A stretch of DNA of 64,000 bases from Moraxella bovis (lineage in GTDB: Bacteria > Pseudomonadota > Gammaproteobacteria > Pseudomonadales > Moraxellaceae): assembly GCF_002014975.1 (NCBI RefSeq), contig NZ_MUXV01000012.1, positions 1 through 64,000 of the forward strand, written 5' to 3'. The translations under genes and the position numbers were made by a program. Shown one piece after another: positions 1-9,342 of the stretch. The notes beneath the pieces were generated by a model. It saw only the letters and a list, made by a program, of their open reading frames with translations, was not told the origin of the DNA and made no database searches. Numbering within the stretch: position 1 is the first letter of the stretch; every line of letters starts with the position of its first letter.

Positions 1-68
1 TTGTTTTTAACAATACCTAATAATTTAACACTCATCAGTTCACTTTAACCAACAACAAGGACATAACC

Positions 69-488
69 ATGCTTACCCCAAAACGCCCCTACTTCGTTCG
101 TGCCATGCATGAATGGCTAACAGACAACGGCTTTACCCCATATCTCATGACGGACGCCACCCACCCCCAGCTACTCGCTCCCACCGAATACGCCCAAGAC
201 GGCAAATTGGTGCTTGCCATATCTTACCAAGCCACGAATAATCTCTTGATTGACAATGACGGCTTATCATTTCAAGGGCGATTTGGCGGTGTCTCAAAAG
301 ACATCTGGATACCCATGCAGGCAGTGGTTGGTATTTATGCCAAAGAAGACCCCAGTGAAGGCTTTTTCTTTGATCCTAGCGAATATGACGGCTACACCCC
401 ACCCGATGACCCTGATGATATAGACGACACTGACGATGACGGCGATGACGAACCACCCAAAAAAGGCGGACATTTAAAATTTGTATAA
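69..488 (+). CDS. sspB: ClpXP protease specificity-enhancing factor SspB
   Basis: SspB is an adaptor that tethers ssrA-tagged and other substrates to the ClpX ATPase for degradation by ClpXP. The 139-residue protein starts with the family's MLTPKRPYFVRAMHEWL-type helix, followed by the compact beta fold (FQGRFGG, IWIPMQAVVGIYAKED). A long acidic linker (about residues 105-128, Asp/Pro rich) leads to a short conserved C-terminal tail (GGHLKFV) that matches the ClpX-binding peptide of the family. Length and layout are normal. The start is supported by AAGGA about 7 bases upstream. SspA is usually encoded just before sspB; bases 1-68 are too short to confirm this. Confidence 0.93.
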   Translation: MLTPKRPYFVRAMHEWLTDNGFTPYLMTDATHPQLLAPTEYAQDGKLVLAISYQATNNLLIDNDGLSFQGRFGGVSKDIWIPMQAVVGIYAKEDPSEGFFFDPSEYDGYTPPDDPDDIDDTDDDGDDEPPKKGGHLKFV

Positions 489-534
489 ATTCATTTAACA
501 AATTAAAGATGACTTAAAAATAAAGGCGATTTGA

Positions 535-568
535 AAAACAAGGGCGATATAATCACCGCCCTTGTTTT
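535..568. terminator. Bidirectional intrinsic terminator after sspB
   Basis: A perfect 12-bp inverted repeat (AAAACAAGGGCG / CGCCCTTGTTTT) with a 10-base loop lies between two convergent genes. Its A-rich and T-rich ends give a U-tract in both directions, so it can end transcription of sspB on the plus strand and of the minus-strand gene at 592. Confidence 0.85.
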
Positions 569-591
569 ATTCTAAATTAATTTATTTTAAT

Positions 592-1856
592 TTATTCGAG
601 CACCCAATCTCTCATATTTTTTGCCCTTTTGATAATCGCATAAAGTATACCCACCAATAATAACACAAAAATTCCCACAATTATCGCCACATTAATATCA
701 CCGCTCTTGATATATTCAAAAACAAAAACCAATAAAAATAACGCAATCGGAGAAAATACATACAGCCCAAACCAGCCAATCACACTAATATAATGATAAA
801 TACCTGTTAAATCATATTCTTCCAAATCTGCCAATTCTTCATATTCACTCATTTCATAATAATCGTCCACTTCTGCTTTGGCGTGCCTGCTGGGTAATTT
901 TGTTAAATAAGCAAAACCCACCACCAATAATAGATAGATAACCACGCCCACATAAGAATCCATAACAAGCATCACAAAAGCCAATAAAAATGTTACCACC
1001 GCCAATAAAATACATAACATCGACCAAGCAATACCACCCCCACCAATGCGTGCCTTGATTTGCTGTTGTTTTAATCTTTGAGCGGATAATTTGTCATGTA
1101 ATCGCTGTTTATAATCGGCATTCTTTTTATTAAATCTATTATAACCCAAATCGTGTTGCCTTGTGTCATCTGCTGATTTTTCGGTATTATTGGCATTTTT
1201 AAATTTAATATTTAAAGGTTTTTTGGTTTTTTCTTTTTTATCATCTTCGATGATTTCAATATCTCGAATAACCCGTTTATTTAAAAAGAAAAACACCAAA
1301 GACGGAATACCGAATAATACCAATGACGTGATAAATTCATAGATTTTCTTTTGTCTGTCATGTTGGAATTTGGCAAGTTGTTCATTAAATTCATATATCT
1401 TTTTTCCGTCCACTTCCATATCATATAATAGCCCATCAGCATATAATACCGTTGCTGTTTGGTCTTTGTAGGCATACGCTTTTTCACATTCATCATAATT
1501 ATCATCAGAGCAGTGTAATTTAACATCGCCAATGACAAAATAATGATGCGTGCGAGAGTATTTACCACCACCTATTCGCACATATTCATATTCGGCAGGT
1601 ACGGTGGCAGTAACGCTGGATAATTGTGATTTGTCTGTAATAAAGTCATCTTGGAATAATATGCCTGAATTAATGACAAAGCCATATGTCAAAGCAAAAA
1701 TGGGCGTGGTAAAGATAAATTGATTATTTCTAATAGCAAATACCCACAAATCAGCAGTAACGACCACACCACTGCATTTAACCAAAAGAACATGATTGGC
1801 GTGATACTATCGATAATATCCAGTAATTCTTGTTTTAGTGAAATAATCTTTTGCAT
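592..1856 (-). CDS. Hypothetical multi-pass membrane protein, apparently frameshifted near the 5' end
   Basis: I do not recognise a family. The main reading frame (592-1785) encodes an N-terminal extracytoplasmic-looking part with two Cys (CSDDNYDEC), a membrane segment (SLVLFGIPSLVFFFLN), a basic charged stretch rich in KK/NN/QQ, and then four hydrophobic segments near the C-terminus. That frame has only a TTG start at 1785 and no clear ribosome site. In another frame an ATG at 1856, preceded by GGGAG, reads MQKIISLKQELLDI and a convincing membrane helix (VVWSLLLICGYLLLEI) before hitting a stop at about 1692. Joining the two frames needs one missing base between about 1785 and 1690. I therefore give the full extent to 1856. 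This may be a real frameshift or a sequencing indel. Confidence 0.55.
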
Positions 1857-1963
1857 AGGACTGCTCCCAAAATTTGCCCTATTATACCCTATTTTGTCAT
1901 GGTTTTATCACGGCTTTTACGCTATAATAATCGCCATTTTATCATTTTCAAAACAGGTACATC

Positions 1964-4033
1964 ATGACAGCCAAACGCCAAATTCTTGTTACCAACGCCC
2001 TGCCCTACGCCAACGGCTCTATTCACATGGGACACCTTTTGGGCTATATCCAAGCCGATATTTGGGTGCGTGCCATGCGGTCTATGGGGCATGACGTGAT
2101 TTATGTCTGTGCCGATGACGCTCACGGAACGGCGATTATGCTCCGTGCCGAAGCGAACGGTATCACGCCCGAAGAGCAAATCAAAGGCGTGCAAGTAGAG
2201 CATGAACGAGATTTCGCTGGCTTTGGCGTGTCCTTTGAGCATTATGACAGCACGCATAGCGAGACCAACCGCAAGCACAGCGAAGCCATTTACCTTGCCA
2301 ATCATAAGGCAGGCAACATCGCCGTCAAGCCCGTAACTCAGCTGTTTGACCCCGAAAAAGAGATGTTCCTATCCGACCGCTTTATCAAAGGCACCTGCCC
2401 CAAATGCAAAGCGGACGACCAATATGGCGACTCGTGCGAAGTGTGTGGCACAACCTACAACGCCACCGAACTCATCAACCCACGTTCCACCCTAAGCGGT
2501 GCAACCCCTGTGGAAAAAACGTCCGACCATTACTTTTTTAAACTGCCAAACTTCACCGAATTTTTGCAAAAATGGACACGGGATGAAGGGCGACTGCCTG
2601 TCTCTATCGCCAACAAATTGGACGAATGGTTTGAGGCTGGGCTTGCCGACTGGGACATCAGCCGAGACGCTCCGTATTTTGGCTTTAAAATCCCTGACAC
2701 GGACGACAAATATTTTTATGTGTGGGTGGACGCACCGATTGGCTATATGGCAAGTTTTGAAAACTACTTGACCGCCCACCGCCCTGATGTGTCATTTGAT
2801 GATTATTGGAGTCCCGACAGCACCGCCGAAGTGTATCATTTTATTGGCAAAGACATTGTTTATTTCCACGCCTTATTTTGGCCTGCCATGCTCACAGGGG
2901 CGAATTATCGCACGCCCACGAGCCTATTTGTCAATGGCTTTTTGACTGTCAATGGCGAAAAAATGAGCAAATCTCGTGGCACATTCATCAAAGCCGAAAC
3001 GTATTTGAACCACCTAAATCCTGAATATTTGCGTTATTATTTTGCCTCCAAATTGTCTGATAAAGTAGAAGACAGTGATTTAAATCTTGATGATTTTATC
3101 GCCAAAGTCAACTCAGACCTTGTCGGTAAAGTCGTAAACATCGCCAGTCGTTGTGCTAAATTTATCAATACCCAATTTGATAATAAACTCTCCGCTACCT
3201 GTGCCGAGCCTGAATTGGCAAACAAATTTATCCAAGCTGGCGACAGTATCATCAAGCACTACGAAAGCCGTGAATTTAGCACCGCCATTCGTGAGATTAT
3301 GGCACTTGCCGACCTTGCCAATCAGTACATTGACGACAAAAAACCGTGGGCGGTTGCCAAAGAAAACCCGAACAGTAAGGACGTCCAAGACATCTGCTCT
3401 GTGGGGCTAAACCTATTTCACAAAATCATGGTTTATCTGTCGCCTGTGCTACCGAAACTTGCCGAACAGTCCAAAGAATTTTTGAATGTGGATAGCATGA
3501 ATTTTGATGAACGCTTTCACGTCCTAACGCATTCTATCAATGAGTTTAAGCCTCTTTTGCAACGCATTGACCCCAAAAAGGTGCAAGCCATGGTTGATGA
3601 CTCAAAAGAAAACCTGCAACCCACCAACACCAAAAAAGCCCAAAAATCCAAAAAAGAGAGTAAGCCTGTGGAAGCCACCGACCAAACCGCCTTTATCGGC
3701 ATTGATGATTTTGCCAAAGTTGAAATGAAAGTCGCCAAAGTGCTTAAATGCAATGCCGTTGAAGGGGCGGATAAACTATTGCAATTTACCCTTGATGTAG
3801 GCGATACTGATGAACAAGGCGAAAAGCAAACTCGCAAAGTATTTAGCGGTATTGCTAAGTTTTACAAACCAGAAAAGTTACAAGGTAAAACGGTGATTTG
3901 CGTTACCAACCTTGCTCCACGCAAGATGAAATTTGGCGTAAGTGAGGGCATGATTTTATCGGCAGAAAAAGACGGACAATTAACCGTTGTGCTATTGCCT
4001 GATAGCATGGTGGCAGGGGCGGTTTTGGCGTAA
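1964..4033 (+). CDS. metG: Methionyl-tRNA synthetase
   Basis: Charges tRNA-Met (initiator and elongator) with methionine in an ATP-dependent class I reaction. The 689-residue protein has the Rossmann-fold HIGH-type motif (HMGH, residues 21-24), a zinc knuckle beginning at Cys145 (CPKC...CEVCG), and the KMSKS loop near residue 333. The anticodon-binding helical domain follows, then a Lys-rich linker (about residues 550-567) and a C-terminal EMAP/Arc1p-like tRNA-binding domain (DDFAKVEMKVAKVLKC onward) that mediates dimerisation. Length and order match the long bacterial MetG type. The gene ends in its own terminator just before dinB. Confidence 0.97.
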   Translation: MTAKRQILVTNALPYANGSIHMGHLLGYIQADIWVRAMRSMGHDVIYVCADDAHGTAIMLRAEANGITPEEQIKGVQVEHERDFAGFGVSFEHYDSTHSETNRKHSEAIYLANHKAGNIAVKPVTQLFDPEKEMFLSDRFIKGTCPKCKADDQYGDSCEVCGTTYNATELINPRSTLSGATPVEKTSDHYFFKLPNFTEFLQKWTRDEGRLPVSIANKLDEWFEAGLADWDISRDAPYFGFKIPDTDDKYFYVWVDAPIGYMASFENYLTAHRPDVSFDDYWSPDSTAEVYHFIGKDIVYFHALFWPAMLTGANYRTPTSLFVNGFLTVNGEKMSKSRGTFIKAETYLNHLNPEYLRYYFASKLSDKVEDSDLNLDDFIAKVNSDLVGKVVNIASRCAKFINTQFDNKLSATCAEPELANKFIQAGDSIIKHYESREFSTAIREIMALADLANQYIDDKKPWAVAKENPNSKDVQDICSVGLNLFHKIMVYLSPVLPKLAEQSKEFLNVDSMNFDERFHVLTHSINEFKPLLQRIDPKKVQAMVDDSKENLQPTNTKKAQKSKKESKPVEATDQTAFIGIDDFAKVEMKVAKVLKCNAVEGADKLLQFTLDVGDTDEQGEKQTRKVFSGIAKFYKPEKLQGKTVICVTNLAPRKMKFGVSEGMILSAEKDGQLTVVLLPDSMVAGAVLA

Positions 4034-4054
4034 TGTCTTGACTTTCACATCCTT

Positions 4055-4078
4055 GGCTAAGTTTCACTTAGCCTTTTT
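4055..4078 (+). terminator. Intrinsic terminator of metG
   Basis: GGCTAAGT / ACTTAGCC forms an 8-bp perfect stem with a 3-base loop, followed by TTTTT. The T-run ends only three bases before the dinB ATG at 4082, so no ribosome-binding site for dinB is visible. Confidence 0.85.
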
Positions 4079-4081
4079 ATC

Positions 4082-5162
4082 ATGAGCTCTATTCGTAAAA
4101 TCATCCACCTAGACATGGACGCTTTTTTTGCCAGCGTTGAGCAGAGGGATAACCCTGCCTATCGTGGCAAGCCTCTTGTGGTGGGCGGTGACCCCAATGG
4201 ACGTGGTGTGGTCGCGGCGACAAGTTATGAGATTCGCTCCTTTGGCGTACATTCGGCGATGAGCTGTTATGAAGCCAAAAAACGCTGTCCCCACGCCATT
4301 TTTGTCCGTCCCCGTTTTGATGTCTATCGTGGCATCAGTACCCAGATTCGAGACATCATGGGACGACTAACCGACCTTGTCGAGCCATTATCGCTCGATG
4401 AAGCCTATCTGGACGTTACAGGTCAGCCCCATTGTGGTGGGTCAGCCACACTCATGGCAAACTGGCTCCGCCAAGCGATTTTTGATGAAACGGGGCTGAC
4501 AGCCTCGGCAGGGGTGTCTTTTAACAAAATGCTTGCCAAAATCGCAAGCGACGTCAACAAACCCAATGGCATTGCCGTCATCACGCCTGACATGGCGGAT
4601 GAGTTTTTGTCAGAGTTACCCATTGAGCGGTTTTTTGGTATCGGCAAAGCAAGTACCAAACGCCTGCACGAGATGGGAGTCAGTACAGGGGGGCAAGCTT
4701 CGTAAACTCCCCCTTGATGAGCTGGTTCAACTGTTTGGCAACAAGCGGGGGCAGTTTTATCACGACATCGCCCACGGCAAAGATGAGCGAGCGGTCAAAC
4801 CCGAACGTGTGCGTAAATCCATCGGCACAGAGATTACCTTTTTGCACAATTCTAATGATGATGATTTTATCCTAGCTCAGATTTTCGGAGAAAATGAGAG
4901 TGCCTTTGCCGACCTCGGTAAGCGAGAATTGACCGCCCATACTGTTACCTTAAAAATCAAATACAGCGATTTTAGCCAAATTACACGCTCGGTTTCTGTC
5001 AAGTCCCCTTTTAAGCACAGCAGCGACAGCGTCAAGCCTTATCTGATTGATTTATTTCACCACATCCCCAGAGAGCTTCCCATTAGCTTGGTCGGGGTTA
5101 CGTTCTCAAATCTAACTCATCTTGATGACATGGTAGAACAGCTTGATTTGTTTGACGGGTAA
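4082..5162 (+). pseudogene. dinB: DNA polymerase IV (DinB), frameshifted at a G tract
   Basis: Y-family translesion polymerase. The first frame (4082-4705) holds the palm/finger region: IIHLDMDAFFASVEQ with the catalytic Asp, YEIRSFGVHSAM, and SLDEAYLDVTG with the second acidic pair, ending in IGKASTKRLHEMG. It then runs through six G (4688-4693) into a stop at 4705. The rest of the gene continues in another frame (from about 4694 to 5162) with LRKLPLDELVQLFG and the little-finger region. Removing one G restores a continuous product of about 359 residues, the normal DinB length. As given the gene is broken after the first helix-hairpin-helix region. The start lies directly after the metG terminator and has no visible ribosome site. 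The insertion may be real or a homopolymer error. Confidence 0.85.
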
Positions 5163-5180
5163 TTTATCAAGTCAAAATAA

Positions 5181-5208
5181 AACCCCCAAACTAGGCAGCT
5201 CGGAGGTT
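5181..5208 (-). terminator. Probable terminator of the rpsF-rpsR-rplI operon
   Basis: Read on the minus strand, AACCTCC pairs with GGGGGTT (one G-U pair) around a loop of about 14 bases, followed by a T-rich run (TTTTATTTTG). It lies about 20 bases past the rplI stop. Confidence 0.5.
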
Positions 5209-5228
5209 ATCTTATAAATGATGATTAA

Positions 5229-5708
5229 TTATTCATCATCTTCATCAGTTTTGTTTTCACCGTCTTCTGACAAAATGGTAACCAAAATGTCAGCAGTGAT
5301 GTCATGGTGTAGCTGAATGGTAACTTTGTATTCGCCCACTTGACGTAGCGTACCTTCTGGCAACTTCACCTCTGCACGGTCAACTGGCAAGCCAGAAGCG
5401 GTCAGTGCGTCAGCGATGTCACGAGTACCGATAGAACCAAATAGCTTGCCTTCATCGCCTGCTTTGGCACGCATGATGACATTCACGTCTGATAGAGCAT
5501 CAGCACGTTTTTGGGCTTCTTGTAGTTCTTTGGCTTCTTGTGCTTCTAGCTCGGCACGGCGTGCTTCAAACTTAGCAATATTTGCTTCGTTGGCAGGCAG
5601 TGCTTTACCTTGCGGGATTAGGAAGTTACGACCGTAACCTGCTTTTACATCAACAGTCTCGCCAAGTTTACCAAGATTAACGACACGCTGTAATAGAATA
5701 ACTTGCAT
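5229..5708 (-). CDS. rplI: 50S ribosomal protein L9
   Basis: L9 binds domain V of 23S rRNA at the base of the L1 stalk. The product (159 residues) has the N-terminal RNA-binding domain ([37 protein letters not shown]), the long exposed central helix rich in Glu/Ala/Lys, and the C-terminal domain with [14 protein letters not shown]. The tail ends in a short acidic stretch ([12 protein letters not shown]). It is the third gene of the rpsF-rpsR-rplI block, 13 bases after rpsR. A GGAG ribosome site precedes the ATG. Confidence 0.97.
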   Translation of the reverse strand: MQVILLQRVVNLGKLGETVDVKAGYGRNFLIPQGKALPANEANIAKFEARRAELEAQEAKELQEAQKRADALSDVNVIMRAKAGDEGKLFGSIGTRDIADALTASGLPVDRAEVKLPEGTLRQVGEYKVTIQLHHDITADILVTILSEDGENKTDEDDE

Positions 5709-5721
5709 GATGATCTCCTAA

Positions 5722-5949
5722 TTACTTGTGGTTGTCGGTATATGGCAATAAAGCCAAATAACGAGCTTGTTTGATGGCAACAGCAAGCTGACGTTGATAC
5801 TTGGTAGAAGTACCAGTGATACGGCTTGGGGTGATTTTACCATTTTCGCTGATGTATTGTTTTAGAAGTTCTACATCTTTATAATCGATGTGGGTAATGC
5901 CTTCTGCAGTGAAACGGCAGAATTTACGACGACGATAGAAACGTGCCAT
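5722..5949 (-). CDS. rpsR: 30S ribosomal protein S18
   Basis: Small-subunit protein that forms a heterodimer with S6 on the platform of the 30S subunit. The 75 residues show the basic family sequence [14 protein letters not shown], the [13 protein letters not shown] core, and [28 protein letters not shown] at the C-terminus. It lies 15 bases downstream of rpsF and 13 bases upstream of rplI, with GGAG before the ATG. Confidence 0.97.
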   Translation of the reverse strand: MARFYRRRKFCRFTAEGITHIDYKDVELLKQYISENGKITPSRITGTSTKYQRQLAVAIKQARYLALLPYTDNHK

Positions 5950-5964
5950 GAGTTATCTCCTTAA

Positions 5965-6366
5965 TTATTCGCTTGCATTGTCTTCGCTCTCAGTCTCCTG
6001 AGTGCGGACATCATTACGGCGGTTGGCTTTGCGAGTACGCTTGTCTTCGGCTTCTTTTGCCAAAGGCGATTGCTCGGTAATCGCTTCATCACGGCGAATA
6101 ACTAGGCTACGCAAAATAGCGTCATTGTAACGGAACAATTCTTCTAGTTGAGCCAAAGTCTCATCGTTACATTCGATGTTTAAAAGAACATAATGAGCTT
6201 TGTGGATTTTGTTGATTGGGTATGCCAATTGACGACGACCCCAGTCTTCTAGACGGTGGTTGTTACCGCCATTTTCTTCGACGATAGAACGATATTTAGT
6301 TACCATGTCGGCAACTTGGTTGCTTTGGTCTGGGTGTACCAGTAGCACCACTTCATAATGTCTCAT
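5965..6366 (-). CDS. rpsF: 30S ribosomal protein S6
   Basis: First gene of the rpsF-rpsR-rplI operon. S6 binds S18 and the central domain of 16S rRNA. Residues 1-95 carry the ferredoxin-like fold ([50 protein letters not shown]). A charged C-terminal extension of about 35 residues (Arg/Lys then Glu/Asp/Ser) ends in SEDNASE. In E. coli the S6 tail receives extra glutamates; the acidic end here is compatible with that, but this is inference. GGA lies upstream of the ATG. Confidence 0.96.
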   Translation of the reverse strand: MRHYEVVLLVHPDQSNQVADMVTKYRSIVEENGGNNHRLEDWGRRQLAYPINKIHKAHYVLLNIECNDETLAQLEELFRYNDAILRSLVIRRDEAITEQSPLAKEAEDKRTRKANRRNDVRTQETESEDNASE

Positions 6367-6498
6367 AAGGACTCCCTACGGATTAAAACAGCCATTATCA
6401 CAGATAACAGCAAGGAGATTGAAAATTGATTGATATAAACCAATCATTTAACAAAGTCCGCTATTATACACGAACTTTTTTATAAATAAAAGGGGAAT

Positions 6499-7005
6499 TT
6501 AAGACTTTTGGGCGTTTTTCTCAGCTTCTTCAAGCAGTCGCTTTTGTTCTTGAATGCGTGCTTTTTCTTTGGCTTTGGCAATATTCACTTCAATCACACC
6601 ACGCAAAACCTGCCAAATCGCCCCGACAAAGAGCAGAACAATAAACACCGCCAAAATCGGCAAAAAGGCACTGACCGCCCCCGACATGTCGCCCATCAAG
6701 GCACTGTGAGCCACGCCCGCCACCGCAGGAGCAATCTGTCCTGCGCCTGTCAGTGTATCACCAGGGGTCAAAAGTACCGCCACCGCCAATGCCCACAACA
6801 TACCACCAATGGGGCGTGGAATAACACGCACCACAAAGATAAGCAAAAGTAGCACTAAAATAGACGCACCGACATACGCCAAAAACGGCAAATCATTATC
6901 TGGCACGTCCTTGACGAGATGTGACCACCAAATTACAAGCTCGGCAATGTACTCGCTAATGGTATCCAGTGGCAGACTTTTGACAAGATTTTTTAGCCAA
7001 TCCAT
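6499..7005 (-). CDS. Hypothetical integral membrane protein with C-terminal coiled coil
   Basis: No named family recognised. The 168 residues begin with an amphipathic N-terminus (MDWLKNLVKSLPLDTISEY), followed by a strong membrane helix (AYVGASILVLLLLIFVVRVI), a second hydrophobic stretch with PRPIGGMLWALAVAVLL, and a third helix (AFLPILAVFIVLLFVGAIWQVL). The last 30 residues are a charged predicted coiled coil (AKAKEKARIQEQKRLLEEAEK). It is a single-gene unit on the minus strand, 132 bases downstream of the rpsF start. The function is unknown; the coiled coil may face the cytoplasm. Confidence 0.75.
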   Translation of the reverse strand: MDWLKNLVKSLPLDTISEYIAELVIWWSHLVKDVPDNDLPFLAYVGASILVLLLLIFVVRVIPRPIGGMLWALAVAVLLTPGDTLTGAGQIAPAVAGVAHSALMGDMSGAVSAFLPILAVFIVLLFVGAIWQVLRGVIEVNIAKAKEKARIQEQKRLLEEAEKNAQKS

Positions 7006-7095
7006 AATTTATCAATCACAAAAATAATCGCCCTATTTTAGCATATTTTTTGCCAAACTTCACAAATTTTCACTCAAATGCCGTCATTATCGTCA

Positions 7096-7416
7096 TCAGT
7101 CATATTTTTTATCTTGCAAGGCTTTGGCACGGGCTAAGGCTTGCTGTGCTAGCACATCGCTTGGCGGAGCTTGCACATAATAGCCCTGTTCGGCAAGGCG
7201 GGCTTTGACTGTCTCAATATCCGCTTGGGCAAGTTTGGTGCGTTCTGCCAAATCCAAGTGCATGACAAATTGCCCCAAACCCAATTTAGCTCGTATGTCG
7301 GACGGCAACACCCCAAGCCAATCACGAATCTCATCGGTGTCGTCAGGATAATTCGGGCGGGCGATATAGACATACCAATCAGGGCTTTTTGGGAATTTAT
7401 AAACATCACAGTGCAT
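7096..7416 (-). CDS. YcgL domain-containing protein
   Basis: Small cytoplasmic protein of the YcgL family (alpha/beta fold, uncharacterised, conserved in gammaproteobacteria). Of its 106 residues the first 90 fit the family: MHCDVYKFPKSPDWYVYIARPN, the LGVLPSDIRAKLG segment and LAERTKLAQADIETVKARLAEQGYYVQAPP. The Ala/Gln-rich helix at the C-terminus (DVLAQQALARAKALQDKKYD) is the usual variable tail. The ATG at 7416 begins the family's conserved N-terminus. Confidence 0.85.
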   Translation of the reverse strand: MHCDVYKFPKSPDWYVYIARPNYPDDTDEIRDWLGVLPSDIRAKLGLGQFVMHLDLAERTKLAQADIETVKARLAEQGYYVQAPPSDVLAQQALARAKALQDKKYD

Positions 7417-7453
7417 TTTTGTGCCTTAACATTACTATTTGATTGAAAAACTC

Positions 7454-7586
7454 AATTAGACTTCTTGCGATACTAGGTTTTCCGTTCGCCCTGAGCTATG
7501 CCTGCGGGTGGCGGAAAACCGTTATGGTTCGACTTAGCTCACCACGAACGGTTTTCTTTAATTCGGGGTTTCGCAAGAAGTCTATT
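7454..7586. repeat. Palindromic element with CCGTTCG core and outer inverted arms (copy A)
   Basis: The core (about 7475-7557) is an imperfect palindrome: CCGTTCGCCCTGAGC on one side and GCTCACCACGAACGG on the other. This motif type recurs at 17.8, 30.3, 40.5 and 40.7 kb in this window. It is enclosed by near-perfect outer arms, TAGACTTCTTGCGA (7457-7470) and TCGCAAGAAGTCTA (7571-7584). The outer arms loosely resemble the GACCTCCTGCAAAAC ends of the IS5-like element in this window. It lies between ycgL and the glycine riboswitch. Confidence 0.75.
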
Positions 7587-7680
7587 GGGAAAACTCAATT
7601 TTACAAATTATTTTATAAAATTTGCAAATTTTGCTTGTAAATTGTAGCATTTTTTTTCATAATAAGAGACGTAAATTTTC

Positions 7681-7934
7681 AGGAGAGATTTTTTTGCAAG
7701 GTTGGTTTTTATTAAAACCGAGCGATGATAATTTAAAATATTAAGCGAAAAAACACCGAAGGCGTAAATTACCCTACAATCGCTCAGGTAAAAGGACTGA
7801 AAAATTTAGATAATTCAAAAGGTTGTAGAGTTATCACAAAATCTGGAGAAGGCAGGTCATGCCTACCGAAGGGAAGAAAATGCTTAATTTTCAATAATTT
7901 AGCATTGAAAATCTCAGGTAACAGGACAGATGGG
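7681..7934 (+). ncRNA. Tandem glycine riboswitch
   Basis: Two glycine aptamers lie in series upstream of gcvT. Aptamer 1 (about 7681-7800) starts AGGAGAG and contains ACCGAAGG and CGCTCAGGTAAAAGGACTG. Aptamer 2 (about 7842-7934) starts CTGGAGAAGGC, with GCCTACCGAAGGG, then ATCTCAGGTAACAGGACAG. These GGAGAG / ACCGAAGG / CAGGTAAAAGGAC blocks are the conserved core of the glycine riboswitch, and the roughly 40-base linker between them is typical of the tandem form. In other bacteria this element turns on glycine cleavage genes when glycine is abundant. Its place before gcvT fits. Confidence 0.93.
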
Positions 7935-7966
7935 GTGCTTAAAAATTGTTAAGTTTTGGTTTAATA

Positions 7967-7984
7967 GGCGAATTGCAATTCGCC
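7967..7984. repeat. Short perfect palindrome between riboswitch and gcvT
   Basis: GGCGAATTGCAATTCGCC is an 18-bp perfect palindrome in the gcvT leader, followed by CCTACA. A related 26-bp palindrome around GAATTGCAATTC occurs at 56337, and a degenerate one near 32690. It could fold as a hairpin in the expression platform of the riboswitch, or be a dispersed repeat that happens to sit here. Confidence 0.55.
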
Positions 7985-8058
7985 CCTACACTATCGCCAA
8001 ATTTTAACAAAACGATTTTAATTTATTGTTTTATAAGCACTTTTTAAAGGAAATCCAG

Positions 8059-9156
8059 ATGTCTCTACAACGCACCCCCCTATTTGATGCCCACACAGCC
8101 ACAGGTGGCAAACTTGTGGATTTTGGTGGCTGGGAATTGCCTGTCAATTACGGCTCACAAATCGCCGAACACGAAGCCGTCCGCACGGACGCAGGTATGT
8201 TTGATGTCTCACATATGCTCGTTACCGATGTGGCGGGCGACAACGCCAAAGCCTTTTTACAAAAACTGCTCGCCAACGATGTTGCTAAATTGTCCTTTGT
8301 CGGCAAGGCTTTATATTCTGGAATGCTCAATGACAAAGGCGGCGTCATCGATGACCTAATCGTCTATCGCATGAACGAAGACGAGACCGCTTATCGCATC
8401 GTCTCAAACGGGGCAACCCGTGAAAAAGACTCTGCTCACTTTGCCAAAATTGGTAATGACTTTGGCGTAACGCTCGCCCCTCGCTATGATGTCGCCATGC
8501 TTGCCGTACAAGGGCGAAACGCCATTGCCAAGCTCCTTACCGTCAAGCCTGAATGGGCGGAGAAAGTAAACGCTCTAAAGTCCTTTGTCGGTGTGGACTT
8601 GGGCGGTGACTGGTTTGTCGCTCGCACAGGCTACACAGGCGAAGACGGTGTGGAAGTGGTCATGCCAGCAGATGAAGCGGTTGGATTTTTTGATGAGCTT
8701 GTCAAAGCAGGTGTCGCCCCATGTGGACTTGGGGCAAGAGACACCCTAAGAATGGAAGCGGGTATGAACCTATACGGCAACGATATGACGGACGATGTCA
8801 GCCCACTAGAAGCAGGTATGGGCTGGACGGTGGATTTAAAAGACGAAAACCGTGATTTTATCGGCAAATCGGCTCTGGTGGCATTAAAAACCGCAGGGGT
8901 CAAAGCCAAACAAGTCGGACTGCTTTTAGAAGAAAAAGGCGTGATGCGTGCAGGAATGGAAGTCGTTACCGAAAGTGGCAATGGCATTACCACAAGTGGT
9001 GTATTTAGCCCAAGTCTAAACCAGTCAATCGCCATTGCCCGTGTGCCAGCTGGCTTTAATGGCGATGCCGCCAAAGTGATTATGCGTGGCAAAGAAGTGG
9101 AAGTGCGAGTGCTTAAATTGCCATTTGTCAGAAATGGTAAGAAGCAGTTTGAGTAA
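8059..9156 (+). CDS. gcvT: Glycine cleavage system T protein (aminomethyltransferase)
   Basis: Transfers the methylene group from the aminomethyl-lipoyl arm of GcvH to tetrahydrofolate, releasing ammonia. The 365-residue product has the GcvT N-terminal fold ([39 protein letters not shown]), the folate-site region ([34 protein letters not shown]) and the C-terminal barrel ([17 protein letters not shown]). I chose the ATG at 8059 because AAAGGA lies 7 bases upstream and the family's N-terminus starts there. An in-frame ATG at 8026 would add 11 unconserved residues. It is the first gene after the glycine riboswitch. Confidence 0.96.
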   Translation: MSLQRTPLFDAHTATGGKLVDFGGWELPVNYGSQIAEHEAVRTDAGMFDVSHMLVTDVAGDNAKAFLQKLLANDVAKLSFVGKALYSGMLNDKGGVIDDLIVYRMNEDETAYRIVSNGATREKDSAHFAKIGNDFGVTLAPRYDVAMLAVQGRNAIAKLLTVKPEWAEKVNALKSFVGVDLGGDWFVARTGYTGEDGVEVVMPADEAVGFFDELVKAGVAPCGLGARDTLRMEAGMNLYGNDMTDDVSPLEAGMGWTVDLKDENRDFIGKSALVALKTAGVKAKQVGLLLEEKGVMRAGMEVVTESGNGITTSGVFSPSLNQSIAIARVPAGFNGDAAKVIMRGKEVEVRVLKLPFVRNGKKQFE

Positions 9157-9195
9157 CAAAAGGGTGTAGATACACCTTATTACGTGAGAGAAAAA

Positions 9196-9315
9196 ATGCG
9201 TTATTTATCATTTGTCATCGTATGTGTATTTGCCCTAAGTGGCTGTGATGCCAAAGACCACTGTTTGGACTATGGCGGTTCTTATAACGAGACCACCAAA
9301 CAATGCGAAAAGTAA
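9196..9315 (+). CDS. Very small lipoprotein between gcvT and gcvH
   Basis: A 39-residue reading frame preceded by GAGAG. It encodes a short signal peptide ending in ALSGC, a clear lipobox, then a 22-residue mature part with two more Cys: DAKDHCLDYGGSYNETTKQCEK. Small lipoproteins with a C-DxGG-C pattern of this kind are common in gammaproteobacteria; I know of no assigned function. It lies 39 bases after gcvT and 27 bases before gcvH on the same strand, so it is probably cotranscribed and under the glycine riboswitch. Confidence 0.7.
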   Translation: MRYLSFVIVCVFALSGCDAKDHCLDYGGSYNETTKQCEK

Positions 9316-9342
9316 TTTTAACCCACTCACTAGGAGAGACCC

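Noticed and set aside
1..68. Possible 3' end of sspA
   Set aside because: A frame is open from base 1 to a stop at 48, but its residues do not match a recognisable SspA C-terminus.
7480..7580. GGTTCGA-type sequences that look like a tRNA T-loop
   Set aside because: They belong to the CCGTTCG palindromic repeats; no cloverleaf with acceptor and anticodon stems can be built.
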